Shown in pieces: positions 23,754 to 33,078 of a stretch of 64,000 nucleotides of DNA. The notes below the pieces were generated by a model, which was given only the letters and a program-made list of their open reading frames with translations, had not been told where the DNA came from and searched no databases. Location: positions 1 through 64,000 of the forward strand of contig CAKTVB010000001.1 in the NCBI GenBank assembly GCA_934621295.1, written 5' to 3'. How positions within the stretch are numbered: the stretch's first letter is position 1; each line of letters opens with the position of its first letter. This DNA is from an uncultured Collinsella sp. Lineage in GTDB: Bacteria; Actinomycetota; Coriobacteriia; Coriobacteriales; Coriobacteriaceae. The position numbers and the translations under genes were made by a program.

Positions 23754-24774
23754 GGGCTTCCACCGCCTTGGTGATTGTTGAGTTCCAAAGGGAAACGAGA
23801 AGAGCGGGGGAGCAGGGACGCATACCAAGGGAAGCGTTGGCAAGGGCCATGGTTACGGCGGAATCTGGATTTTTCACCGTAATACTCCAGCGCAAGGATC
23901 CATCCGGCTGTTTTTCAAGCGTTCCCCTTCCATACGTGAGTACTTCGATTTCTCCCGGTACGGATTGTGCGGGAAAAGCGAAAGTCGCCTGCATTTCCTC
24001 TCCATCGCCTAGGTCGAGGGGGAGGAACTGGAAGGCGTCGAGGGAAAAGTCGTGGGGGATGGTATAGGATCCCCGGGGCTTATTCATGCGAGTGATACGG
24101 TCGGTGCGGAAGGTTCGAACCTCTTCGGAAAGGTTGTCGAGACCGACGAAATAACATTGATTTGCCTGGTTGACAATGCCGTAGATCGATACCGTCCTTT
24201 TGGATTCTTTCCCTTTTGCATCTCGATAGCAGAAAGGGAGTGATTTGCGCGAGCAATAGGCTGCCCACACGGTATCGAGTACGTTTTGAATCTGGTCGCT
24301 TACTTGCTCGTCGTTATCGGTATCCTCATCTTGCTCGGCATCGGTGTCGATTGCCGCCGCGACCGCTCTGATGCGCAGCAATGCAGAGCGGAAGGATATT
24401 TTCGTGCGCGCCAGATATTCATCGACGGCGTGTACAAGCATGTCGGCGTCGTCTTGGGTGACGACGGCTGTGTCTATATGGGTGCGCCCGCGGTCAATTT
24501 CCCAGCGGCTTTCCTCAGTTTCGCTCGCTCCGCTTTCTTTAACTTCGCGGATATGGACTCCGTATTCTTCGAGTTTTTTGCGATCACGCTGAAATTTCTT
24601 CTTTTCGCTTTCGGTGCCCGCCATGCCATACCCAAGGTCACTATCGGTGATGATCTCGGTGGTCGTAAGGGGCCTCGAGGTGCAATTTAGGATGAAGAGT
24701 AGATTGAGAATGCGGCGGGCGGATTCATTGCGCTCACTTGAGACATCTACCGAATGAGTTTTTGTTTCAGCCAT
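23746..24774 (-). CDS. WYL-domain transcriptional regulator (PafB-like)
   Basis: 342 residues: an N-terminal winged helix (ESARRILNLLFILNCTSRPLTTTEI, 17-41), a variable acidic linker with a run of Asp/Glu near 145-160, then a WYL core (CYRDAKGKESKRTVSIYGIVNQANQCYFVGLDN) and a C-terminal extension. First gene of the WYL pair, divergent from the M28-like gene. Function is inferred from pairing with the PafC-like partner. Possible ligands, ssDNA or other nucleic acid, are known for the family only. Confidence 0.8.
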   Translation of the reverse strand: MAETKTHSVDVSSERNESARRILNLLFILNCTSRPLTTTEIITDSDLGYGMAGTESEKKKFQRDRKKLEEYGVHIREVKESGASETEESRWEIDRGRTHIDTAVVTQDDADMLVHAVDEYLARTKISFRSALLRIRAVAAAIDTDAEQDEDTDNDEQVSDQIQNVLDTVWAAYCSRKSLPFCYRDAKGKESKRTVSIYGIVNQANQCYFVGLDNLSEEVRTFRTDRITRMNKPRGSYTIPHDFSLDAFQFLPLDLGDGEEMQATFAFPAQSVPGEIEVLTYGRGTLEKQPDGSLRWSITVKNPDSAVTMALANASLGMRPCSPALLVSLWNSTITKAVEAHG

Positions 24775-24910
24775 AAGATGCGCAACCCCTTCCGCAGCGG
24801 ACCATTTCGCCGCAACGGCACCATTTTAATCGATATGGAGTCTCGCGGGGAAAATGTGCCAAGGGGGCTGGCATCCGGGCTCGGCGCTGCAGCTAAAGAT
24901 AAGTAAGGGT

Positions 24911-24916
24911 ATACTT
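24911..24916 (+). promoter_or_regulatory. Candidate -10 element for the M28-like gene
   Basis: TATACT 71 bases before the chosen ATG, in the 212-base gap between the divergent WYL gene and the M28-like gene. The -35 is not clear. Nothing else is recognised in the gap. Confidence 0.35.
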
Positions 24917-24986
24917 TCGCCTATACAGGCTTATCGTGGGAGCGGTATGCCTGCATGCATTAAGCAACCGCGATATGGAGCCCTAC

Positions 24987-27900
24987 ATGGCTAACAGCAA
25001 AAAATATTTGAACCATCTTTTGCAGCGCACGGAGATCACGCCTGCCTGCAGCGAAGAAGAGCGCACCGCTGCAGATGTCATCGCGCGTATTTTCACCGAT
25101 CATGGCTTTACTCCCGAGATACAGGAATTCACTGCCTCTTCGTCTCGAAAAAACGTTTCTGCTATTGCGGGGATCGTGCTGTTCATAGCCACGATTCTCA
25201 TGGGAATCGGCGGGGCATTGGGTATTTTCGGCTTCCTGCTTGTTCTTGCGGTGGGCATCCTGTATGTGCTCATTCGTTTGGATAAAATCTCTGTTCCCGC
25301 AATTGGTGCCAACGGCCTTTCTCAAAATGTCATCGCCCATCATCAGGCATCCGGCCCGCTCGCTTCGCCCCGCAATCGCCCGGTTGTTGTAGTTGCGCAT
25401 TACGATTCCGCTCGCGCCGATCTTTTGAGCCGCGATCCGTTTGCAAACTACCGCTCGCTTATCAACAAGATCTTTCCGGTTGCTATGGTGCTTCCTGCAG
25501 TTGTTGCCATTCTTCGTCTGCTTCCCCTTCCGGGTGCTCTCAAGGCAGTACTTTGGGTTGTCGCCATTCTGTTCTCCCTGATTCCCCTTTTGCGTTCTGT
25601 CGCATTTCTTTTTGATCGTTTTGCCATGCCTTATACCACGGGCGCTATCTGCAATAAGTCCTCCGTCGCCGCCATGCTGGGTGTCATGGACGCGGTTGCG
25701 CCATCGTCTCGTGTCGACGAGTTCCCCGATGATGTTCCGTTTGAGGAGTATCTGGAGTCGCTGAACGGCGCCTATCAGAGCTCTTATACGGCTGATGTCG
25801 AAGGAGAGGCCCTTTATCAGGAGGGGCCCGAGCAAGTCGAGCTCAATGATGTCGAGACGGGTGCTGTAGATGGGCTGCCTATTCCGCAGCCGTCCGAGCC
25901 TGTTCAGGATGAGCAACTCGTTGTTTCCGAGCAGCCTGAAGAGGATTTCACGGCAGAAGACGATGGAGTTCAGGTCGACGATAAGGCTGCCGGCGATGAA
26001 CCCGTCGACGCCGATTTCTCCCCGGTGGACGCCTCTCCTGTCGCAACCGATACTGCTGCAGATGTTGTCGTGGAGTCCACGCCGGTTCTGCCTCTCAACG
26101 TTGCTGGCAATTTGCGATTTGGTGAGGATGCCATTCGTGCCCTGGGCATGATTCCTGCCGAGTGCGACCTTGAGTACGATGAGGGCCAGTTCCCTGTGGA
26201 TGAGCCCGTTGCCGCTCCTGTCGAGAATCCTGTTGTCGCTTCTGTTGATGATCAGAGCGAGGAAACGGTTGAGGAAATTCCCGCTGTCGCCTCTGTCGAG
26301 AACATCGATATGTTCGCTTCTACCGAGCCTGTGCCTGTTTCTGCTCCTGCCCCCGCGGTTGTTCCGATTGCCCCTTCACTGTTTGACGAAGAGGTGACCG
26401 AAGAGGAAGAGGCCCTCGCGATTCCTGCTGTTGTGGCAGAGCTCGCCGATGGCGAGGATGTCGAGGCCGCCGAGACCCATAACGCCGACAACGAGCCAGC
26501 TGTCTTTGATGAGCAGTGCGAAGAGCAGGTTGAGGAGCAAGTTAACGAAGAGTCCATCGACGCCTCGCAGACCTCAATCGTTCCGCCTATTCCAGATGAG
26601 CTTGTTGAAGAGCAGCCCATCGATGCATCCCGGACTTCCATCGTGGCTCCCATTCCGGACGAGCTTGTTGAGGAGCATCCTCTGCCTGCCGTTGCCGAGG
26701 AGCAACCGCTTGTGCTCACGGGCGAAGAAGATTTTGAAGAGATTATCCCTACCGATGAGATGGAGATTGTCGAGGCCGACTTTGAGCTGATCGAAGATGA
26801 GCCTCTGCCGCTCGATAAGGTTGATCAACCTGAGGAGGAGTCTGAGGACAGCATCGCTGCTGAGGATGTCCTTCAGGATGAGGTGGATGAAACTGAAGAG
26901 GAGCAGGTGCTCCCCGCACCCGATGAGACGATTTCCGTTGATATGGCTCAGATGATGGATGAGCAGAAAGACGACGCTGATCAAGAGGATGGCGACGAGG
27001 TTTCGGCTGATGGCTCCGAAGGGACCGCTGTCGAGTCTACACAGGTCTTTGCTCCCGCGGAGGAAGTTTCGGTTGGGGGAACGCAGGCCATGCCCGCTCA
27101 GCCTCAGGGGACCCAGGCCATGCCTGCACAAGTCGAGACTGTCGATTCTCTGATGGCCCAGATTGCGCCCGCCCCGGCGCCGGCACCGCGTCCTCAGCGA
27201 CAGCTCAACATTCCGTCGCTTGATTCGATCCCTGCATCTCCTGCGCCTGTGCCCACTCAAATTCCGCCGGTGACTCCGGTGGTTCGTGCAAATCCCATGG
27301 CGAATTGCTCTTCGCTTTTCGACCTCCCCGATCCTTCTGCCAAGCCGGTGGATCCTTTCTCTTCCATTCCGGCTCCGGTCGACATGGATCAGCCCGTCGC
27401 GGCAAAGCCGACGTTTACCGTTATTGACTCGACTGATGTGGTGGCTCCTGTTTCGCAGCAGCAATTCGAGACCATCCATGCGGTTGCCCCCGTCTCCGCT
27501 GTTCCCACCAAGAAGCGTCGTGGTCTGTTTGGGCGCAAAAAGAAGGAAGAGACCAGCATGAGTGATTGGCTCGGCGTGGACGATGACTTCGATGCTAAGC
27601 GTTCTGGTCGCGATATCGGTTCGTGGGATAATTTCGAAGGCGACGACGGCTGGAAGGGCGGCGCTGCTGGCGAGGGGAGCGAGGATGAGCTTCGTCAGGC
27701 AGTGACGTCTTTGGGAGACGACGAGCTTTTGGGCCACGATATCTGGTTTGTTGCTACCGGTGCTGCCGAGAACGACAATGCCGGCATGAAGGCGTTCCTC
27801 GATGAGCATCGAGACAAACTTCGTGGTGTCTTCATCATCAACCTTAAATGTGTTGGTGCTGGCCAGCTCTCCATGATTACCACCGAGGGTGAGCGTCGTA

Positions 27901-28166
27901 CCTTGAAGGCCGACAGGCGCATCACCGGTCTCTTTTCGCGCGTGGCATCCGATTTCCATCGCCCGCTTGCCTCGGTCGAGATGCCGTATGTCGACACCGA
28001 CGCCCACGCCGCAATGGAGAGGAGCCTGCGCGCAATGACGCTTGCTGGTGTTGAGGGATTGAGTTTTGCTTGCGCCTACACCGAGCAGGATCATCCCATC
28101 AACCTTAATGCCGACAACGTGAACTACGCAGCCGATTTGGTTACCGAGGTTATTCGCAGATCTTAG
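24987..28166 (+). CDS. M28-peptidase-like membrane protein split by a ~600-residue acidic insert
   Basis: 1059 residues. Residues 1-240 begin like an M28 aminopeptidase (YLNHLLQRTEITPACSEEER, and AHYDSA at 137-142 carrying a zinc-type H-x-D), but two transmembrane hairpins are inserted (about 57-97 and 162-205). The second metal motif is GAICNKSSVAAMLG (219-232) where active enzymes have GAxDN, so the bridging Asp is Cys. Residues about 245-885 are acidic, Pro/Val/Glu-rich and repetitive. Residues about 900-1059 return to an M28-like C-terminus (YVDTDAHAAM, TEQDHPINLNADNV). Probably a catalytically altered membrane protein. ATG 24987 has GGAG seven bases upstream. Confidence 0.75.
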   Translation: MANSKKYLNHLLQRTEITPACSEEERTAADVIARIFTDHGFTPEIQEFTASSSRKNVSAIAGIVLFIATILMGIGGALGIFGFLLVLAVGILYVLIRLDKISVPAIGANGLSQNVIAHHQASGPLASPRNRPVVVVAHYDSARADLLSRDPFANYRSLINKIFPVAMVLPAVVAILRLLPLPGALKAVLWVVAILFSLIPLLRSVAFLFDRFAMPYTTGAICNKSSVAAMLGVMDAVAPSSRVDEFPDDVPFEEYLESLNGAYQSSYTADVEGEALYQEGPEQVELNDVETGAVDGLPIPQPSEPVQDEQLVVSEQPEEDFTAEDDGVQVDDKAAGDEPVDADFSPVDASPVATDTAADVVVESTPVLPLNVAGNLRFGEDAIRALGMIPAECDLEYDEGQFPVDEPVAAPVENPVVASVDDQSEETVEEIPAVASVENIDMFASTEPVPVSAPAPAVVPIAPSLFDEEVTEEEEALAIPAVVAELADGEDVEAAETHNADNEPAVFDEQCEEQVEEQVNEESIDASQTSIVPPIPDELVEEQPIDASRTSIVAPIPDELVEEHPLPAVAEEQPLVLTGEEDFEEIIPTDEMEIVEADFELIEDEPLPLDKVDQPEEESEDSIAAEDVLQDEVDETEEEQVLPAPDETISVDMAQMMDEQKDDADQEDGDEVSADGSEGTAVESTQVFAPAEEVSVGGTQAMPAQPQGTQAMPAQVETVDSLMAQIAPAPAPAPRPQRQLNIPSLDSIPASPAPVPTQIPPVTPVVRANPMANCSSLFDLPDPSAKPVDPFSSIPAPVDMDQPVAAKPTFTVIDSTDVVAPVSQQQFETIHAVAPVSAVPTKKRRGLFGRKKKEETSMSDWLGVDDDFDAKRSGRDIGSWDNFEGDDGWKGGAAGEGSEDELRQAVTSLGDDELLGHDIWFVATGAAENDNAGMKAFLDEHRDKLRGVFIINLKCVGAGQLSMITTEGERRTLKADRRITGLFSRVASDFHRPLASVEMPYVDTDAHAAMERSLRAMTLAGVEGLSFACAYTEQDHPINLNADNVNYAADLVTEVIRRS

Positions 28167-28190
28167 GCTATTGTCAAACAAAGATTGCTT

Positions 28191-28222
28191 GCCCGCTTCC
28201 TTATGGAAGCGGGCTTCTTTTT
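28191..28222 (+). terminator. Terminator after the M28-like gene
   Basis: Perfect ten-pair stem GCCCGCTTCC / GGAAGCGGGC, loop TTAT, then TTCTTTTT. Confidence 0.88.
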
Positions 28223-28298
28223 GAGTCGATATCGCGTGCGCTGCGTGTATGTTTGGAAAAGCTGCTACGATAGCCCTATCCAAGTTTCAGGAGGAATC

Positions 28299-28526
28299 GT
28301 GCTCTCTTTTATTCGTCGTCATTGGGTTGCCTACGCCGTAGGGGCTGCACTTGCTCTTTTGCTTGGTTTTGGTGCTGCTTGGTTTGTAGGCGTCAAGTGT
28401 TCGACTCCTGAAGACATTCGTGCCGAACGCATTAAAGCCGAGCAAGCCGCCGCTCAAGCCGACAAGCAGCTTGAGACGGATACGGCCGGCTCAGACGATG
28501 CATCGGATACTGGATCTGCATCCTAG
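28299..28526 (+). CDS. Small single-pass membrane protein, unknown
   Basis: 75 residues from a GTG start with AGGAGG six bases upstream. One transmembrane helix (about 10-30, YAVGAALALLLGFGAAWFVG), then a helical charged stretch (AERIKAEQAAAQADKQLE) and an acidic Asp/Ser tail. No family recognised. It lies between a strong terminator and the convergent sortase gene, only five bases from the latter's stop. Confidence 0.65.
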   Translation: MLSFIRRHWVAYAVGAALALLLGFGAAWFVGVKCSTPEDIRAERIKAEQAAAQADKQLETDTAGSDDASDTGSAS

Positions 28527-28531
28527 ATTTA

Positions 28532-29278
28532 TCAGCGTAAAAATACGATAAGCGTGCGTTCTTGTTGTCCCGCTATTGCATTTGAGCAGGTAGCGAGTGT
28601 TAAGACTTGCCGTGCTTTATGGATATCTTCCGGTGCGGTTTGGCTTTTTACCTGTGCCTGTTCAAGAAGCAAGGAGAGCCAGTCGCGTATCTCGGCGGTA
28701 TCTTGCCATTCAAATCGCTGAATGAGTTCATAGTCTTTCTTAACACGCAGTGCGCAGAGCGGTTTAAAGCGGAAGACGAGGTTATCGACAGTTTCGATAC
28801 TTGCCGGTCCAAGTGCTTGAAACACGCTGTTCTTCCAGGCTGATGCGAGATTGCTAAACATCAGATCAGTCGATCCAAGATGATGCCCAAAGACTAAAAC
28901 ATGCTGGGATGAGATTGTGCATCTGTCGTCGATGAAGGGGCACCCTGCTACATCCCTCTGATTCCAAAAATCATGATGGAGATACCAATCTTTGTTTGTA
29001 GGGGATGCCTGAACGAGGGGATAGGATACCGCTGTGTTTTCGACGACGAGCCAGCCCACAGCATCTTTGTTTTGGTCAAGTAGGTTACGTATCCCCTCGC
29101 TCGAGGATGGGATGGAGTGAGATATCGCGTTTGATACCGCGGGCGTCTTGCTCTCTAGCCGCCTGTAAGCGAGTTGAGATGCAAGACGCTGCGCGGATTC
29201 TATCCCGGCAGAACCAATCCAGAGGAGCGATGCGATGCCGCAGGAGGCTAGGAATGCTCTTCGGGTTGTGCGTGTCAT
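28532..29278 (-). CDS. Class B-type sortase
   Basis: 248 residues with an N-terminal membrane anchor (about 9-27). Catalytic set: H132 (FGHHL), C231 (TLATC) and R241 (QQERTLIVFLR). WYLHHDFWNQRDVAGCPFID matches class B sortases, as do those assembling Gram-positive pili. The ATG at 29278 overlaps the stop of the upstream surface-protein gene in ATGA, so sortase and substrate are translationally coupled. It most likely cleaves the LAQTG signal of that protein and links it to the wall or to another subunit. Confidence 0.9.
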   Translation of the reverse strand: MTRTTRRAFLASCGIASLLWIGSAGIESAQRLASQLAYRRLESKTPAVSNAISHSIPSSSEGIRNLLDQNKDAVGWLVVENTAVSYPLVQASPTNKDWYLHHDFWNQRDVAGCPFIDDRCTISSQHVLVFGHHLGSTDLMFSNLASAWKNSVFQALGPASIETVDNLVFRFKPLCALRVKKDYELIQRFEWQDTAEIRDWLSLLLEQAQVKSQTAPEDIHKARQVLTLATCSNAIAGQQERTLIVFLR

Positions 29279-32200
29279 CGTTTTGTCCTGATCGATTTGC
29301 GCGAGATGGCGGGGAAGAGGGCAAATGCTATAACGGCAAAGCCGCAAAGCATGCCCGCAAGCAAGGGGATTACATCGGAATCGACACCGGTTTGTGCGAG
29401 CGGTCGGCCGATTATCTGTTTGACCTTATCTTCATCATGGTCCTCAAGGCCGGGGCCGCCCCCGTTTCGGTAAAGGTCGATAGTTGCACTGTTAAGAAGG
29501 GTGCTGCCGCCTGCCCAACGCTTTGTTGTCGAGAGCTGAATAATCGCGGGTGAAAGATCGCCGGCCCCCATTTCATCGGAATGTTTGTCGTAAGAATCGT
29601 CTTCGTTCTTGATGCCCGAACGATCCCATCCGTCTTTTCGCGTAGTGAACGAGTCTGCAACACAGCCGAATTCAAAGCGAAGAGCGCAAATATGCTGGCT
29701 CTCTTTAAGATCGAGGTCGCTAACGTTGAGGACCCTTGTTTGCGTGGCATCGACGTTTTGTTCCCAAAGATGCCAATGCGAATAGTCGAGTTTACGTCCT
29801 TCACCTTCGAGCCAAGGGTTTTCATGGTCGTCTTCGATTGTTGCGTTGGCGTCCGATTCGTTAAGATAATCATCATCGTTGGAAAGCTGATACCAAACAT
29901 TGAGCTTGCCGTCGTAATCTCCCTGAACGATGGGTGTTGTCACACTGGTTACTTCTGCCATCCCCTGAGTTACGCAATCGAGCGGATCGGTAACCGTACA
30001 TTCGTCGACCCAGGTGTTACTTGTGTTTCTCATATCAAGCGAATAGGTAAATATATGACCCTCACCTGCCTCCGTGAGGCGTTGCTGGCGCTTGTCGATT
30101 TCTCCATTTATTTGGATGGGGCGGTCATACATGGCAACAGCTTGGATTTCCCCGCTTTCCTCAACGGTGAACGTGATGCTTTCGGCTACATCATGTCCTT
30201 GGGGCGACTGCGTTTCGGTGAGGGTGTAAGACCCGGGCGCAAGCGCTTCAATCCGATGAGGCTCTGTGGTCGAGGTCCATTCGTCGACTATGTTTCCGTC
30301 AGAATCGGTGGCGGTGAGATGCGCGCCGGCGAGCTCACTCTCGTTCGTAATGTCTCTTTTTGAGACATCGACTTTGGTGAAATCGTTTTCGATGACAACC
30401 TGATAGCTTGCCCCGCCATCGATAAGTCCATGTTCGTCAACGGTGAATTCGCGAATAAGGGGGTCAAGAAGAAAACCGTTGGCCGTGCTTGTTTCTTTGA
30501 TACGCCAAATGCCGGGTTGCAGGTGAATTGCACGGCAAGCGCCTTCTTGATCGGTTGTCACCGTGAGTGTCGAACAGCCTTCTTTGAGCTGAGGAATGTC
30601 GCGGGTGTCATCATGGACTTCGTCGGCAGTATCGTTTTCGGCGGGTCCCGAGGGATCAGATGCCTCTTCGTCCTCTAGGCGCCAGAGGGTGAATTGCACA
30701 CCGGGGACAGGCGCGTCGCTCCCTGCTTTTACTTTTTTGATTTCAACTGTTGTCGGCATGTTCGATGCTGCACAGCTCGCACTGACAAGCGGAGTGTTTT
30801 GGTTCTCGTAGGAGAGCGTGAAAACAATCGGGCCGGTCGCGAGAGCGTGACCAGGTGCAGGTTTTGTCTCGACAAACTCATAGGTTGCCTCGCCGGCGCC
30901 TAAGGGGAGTTTCGATGTCGTTGCACGTCCTTGGTCGTTGGTTTTGACATGGTCGACAACCGTTCCAGCATTCAAGAGAACCGATCCGTCGAGGGAGACA
31001 ACATCCTCATGAACACGCACGTCAAATTCGGCGTCGCCAAGAGCTGCGCTATCTTCGGAACAGGTTTTGACGATTTGGGCTATCCCTGTGGCCGGGGAGT
31101 TGGCAACAGTGGCAATGCAGAGCGGTTCATCTCCGTCGATTTCGATCTTCGTGTCTTCTCCAGCGAGGACGTAGGGTTGTGCTGCTGAGATTTCTCGTAT
31201 GTAATACGTTCCCGCTGCTAGCTGCTCGGGCAGTGTGACGCTTCCATCGTCGCCTGTGGTGAAGGTGTCGATGGTTGATTGAGCTGGATACCAGACATTT
31301 TGGGAAATAAGATTCTTGTTGCTATCGAGAAGCTGGAAGGAAAAGCCGGCGAGAGGAACGCGTTCTCCCGATTCGGCGTCGACTTTAACGATCTGCAACC
31401 GGCTCATCTTTCGATGATTGTTGATGATGTACTTCAAGGTGCAACCGTCGATCATTTGGGTTGCGTTGATTGTCCAGTCATCAATTGCTGTAAAGCCATC
31501 GGGAATGGTCTGCTCATCCTCATGGATGGTATAGCCTGCAGGGTCGTAGGGAATCGCCCCATGAACGACACCGGAATTCGAACCACATCCAAACCACAAT
31601 CCCTTGCTTGTGGCATACCCGTCTTTATCGGTTGTGATGGACCCGATTGTTTTGCCTGTGGTATTGGAGATGATCTGGAAGGTTACACCCTCAGCGGGAA
31701 CCTCCTGCTTTGAGGAGCCTTCATCGCCCTCGTCCTTGAATTTTGCAATTTCGATATCAAATGCAAGGGGTATCTCGTCAAAATCGCTTTCGGGGGTGAG
31801 CTTCAGCGTGGCGTTTTCATCAAGGTCATCGGCTCCAACGTGGTAGATATGATCTTCTGTATCAAGGAGATAACCTTGCGGGGCTTTGGTTTCCCGCACA
31901 TGGATGGTACCGAGAGGGATGTTTTCAAAAGAGGCGGCACCTTCTTTATTCGTGGTAGCGGTCGCGTAAAACCCCGGCGTGCTGTCCGAGGTCAGCTCAT
32001 ACTCCGCCCCTTCGAACGAGCATCCTGTCTGTGCTGCACCCTCGCTTACGGCGTCATATTTGCAAACAAGAAGGGAGAATGTACAAGGCTTATCGACAGA
32101 CGAAACGAGGGTGTTGAGCCCTGTGGTCGTGAACTCGATTCGTTCTTTGTTTTTAGCAAAACCTTTCGGAGCCTTTGTTTCTAGGGCGTAGTAGGCAGTA

Positions 32201-33078
32201 TTGGGTTTGAGGGCAAGTTCGGCATGCCCGTTTGCATCAGTGGCGATAGTGCCCGCCGGTGAGGAATCCGATGCGTGATAGATTGTGTACTCAGCCCCTT
32301 CGAGTGTGTACTCTCCGCTGTTTGCACTGATGCTTGCGTCTGCGGATGTTTTCGAAAAGACAACACGGGTCTTTTTCTCACTGGTGATGAGGCTTTGATA
32401 GCCAAATGTTTTGTTCTCTCCCTTTGGCGTACGGTTGACCCACAGAATGGCACAACCCGCCTCGATGCCTCCTCCACCGGCTTGGGCATAGGAGAGCGCC
32501 TGCTGGTACAGATTCCAAGATGCCTCTTTGATCTGGGGGTCTTTGATGGCTTCCCATCGTTCCTTATAGGCTTTGTTTCCATGCCAGGGAGGGTCGTATT
32601 TGGGAACGAAATTGAGAAGGTCGGGTCGCTTGTCGCCGATGGCGAGCCAGATTGCCGCCATCGTGGCAGATTCCGACTTGCCTTTATCGAGTCCTGCAAC
32701 CGAAGTGACGACTTTTCCGTCGTATCCGTGATAAACAACGTAATCAAGCTCGGGGATTTCGGGTGAACCGTATCGGGTGAGCTTTTGCCCTACTTCGGGA
32801 TAGGAGAGAAATCCCTGTGCGCAATAGGCGACGTTTTGTCCTTCGACGCGAATGAGCTTGCCGTGTCCGTCAGAGGAGTTGGGGTTGTGAACCAAGTCGC
32901 TTACGGTGATGGAGTCGCTGCTGGCATGCGCGCCGATAAGCGCGCTGCCAACAGCGCATATCGCTCCGAGAAGGGCGATAACAAGAACAATGAAAAGCGG
33001 TACCGGCCTGCGGCGTATTGTGGTGCGGTTGTCATTTGCGTTGTGCCGTGGGAACCGGTGCGCCTTACTGTGGTTCAT
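29275..33078 (-). CDS. Large thioester/SpaA-repeat surface protein with LAQTG sorting signal
   Basis: 1267 residues: signal/membrane segment (27-50), then a domain with YCAQGF (C86) and later Gln-rich positions typical of Cys-Gln thioester adhesion domains. A long series of SpaA/Cna-B prealbumin-like repeats follows; recurring GxYxxxExxAPxGY-type strands are seen in YYALETKAPKGFAKN, IHVRETKAPQGYLLD and YTLTETQSPQGHDVAE. Near 1000-1150 a DUF11-like region precedes LAQTG (1227-1231), a hydrophobic helix and a basic tail. Intramolecular isopeptide bonds are expected. It is probably a host- or mucin-facing adhesin or pilus tip. GGGAGG RBS. Operon with the sortase. Confidence 0.88.
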   Translation of the reverse strand: MNHSKAHRFPRHNANDNRTTIRRRPVPLFIVLVIALLGAICAVGSALIGAHASSDSITVSDLVHNPNSSDGHGKLIRVEGQNVAYCAQGFLSYPEVGQKLTRYGSPEIPELDYVVYHGYDGKVVTSVAGLDKGKSESATMAAIWLAIGDKRPDLLNFVPKYDPPWHGNKAYKERWEAIKDPQIKEASWNLYQQALSYAQAGGGGIEAGCAILWVNRTPKGENKTFGYQSLITSEKKTRVVFSKTSADASISANSGEYTLEGAEYTIYHASDSSPAGTIATDANGHAELALKPNTAYYALETKAPKGFAKNKERIEFTTTGLNTLVSSVDKPCTFSLLVCKYDAVSEGAAQTGCSFEGAEYELTSDSTPGFYATATTNKEGAASFENIPLGTIHVRETKAPQGYLLDTEDHIYHVGADDLDENATLKLTPESDFDEIPLAFDIEIAKFKDEGDEGSSKQEVPAEGVTFQIISNTTGKTIGSITTDKDGYATSKGLWFGCGSNSGVVHGAIPYDPAGYTIHEDEQTIPDGFTAIDDWTINATQMIDGCTLKYIINNHRKMSRLQIVKVDAESGERVPLAGFSFQLLDSNKNLISQNVWYPAQSTIDTFTTGDDGSVTLPEQLAAGTYYIREISAAQPYVLAGEDTKIEIDGDEPLCIATVANSPATGIAQIVKTCSEDSAALGDAEFDVRVHEDVVSLDGSVLLNAGTVVDHVKTNDQGRATTSKLPLGAGEATYEFVETKPAPGHALATGPIVFTLSYENQNTPLVSASCAASNMPTTVEIKKVKAGSDAPVPGVQFTLWRLEDEEASDPSGPAENDTADEVHDDTRDIPQLKEGCSTLTVTTDQEGACRAIHLQPGIWRIKETSTANGFLLDPLIREFTVDEHGLIDGGASYQVVIENDFTKVDVSKRDITNESELAGAHLTATDSDGNIVDEWTSTTEPHRIEALAPGSYTLTETQSPQGHDVAESITFTVEESGEIQAVAMYDRPIQINGEIDKRQQRLTEAGEGHIFTYSLDMRNTSNTWVDECTVTDPLDCVTQGMAEVTSVTTPIVQGDYDGKLNVWYQLSNDDDYLNESDANATIEDDHENPWLEGEGRKLDYSHWHLWEQNVDATQTRVLNVSDLDLKESQHICALRFEFGCVADSFTTRKDGWDRSGIKNEDDSYDKHSDEMGAGDLSPAIIQLSTTKRWAGGSTLLNSATIDLYRNGGGPGLEDHDEDKVKQIIGRPLAQTGVDSDVIPLLAGMLCGFAVIAFALFPAISRKSIRTKR

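Noticed and set aside
26574..28283. 569-codon minus-strand frame opposite the M28-like gene
   Set aside because: Arg/His/Gly-rich shadow of the acidic repeat region; no RBS, no domain.
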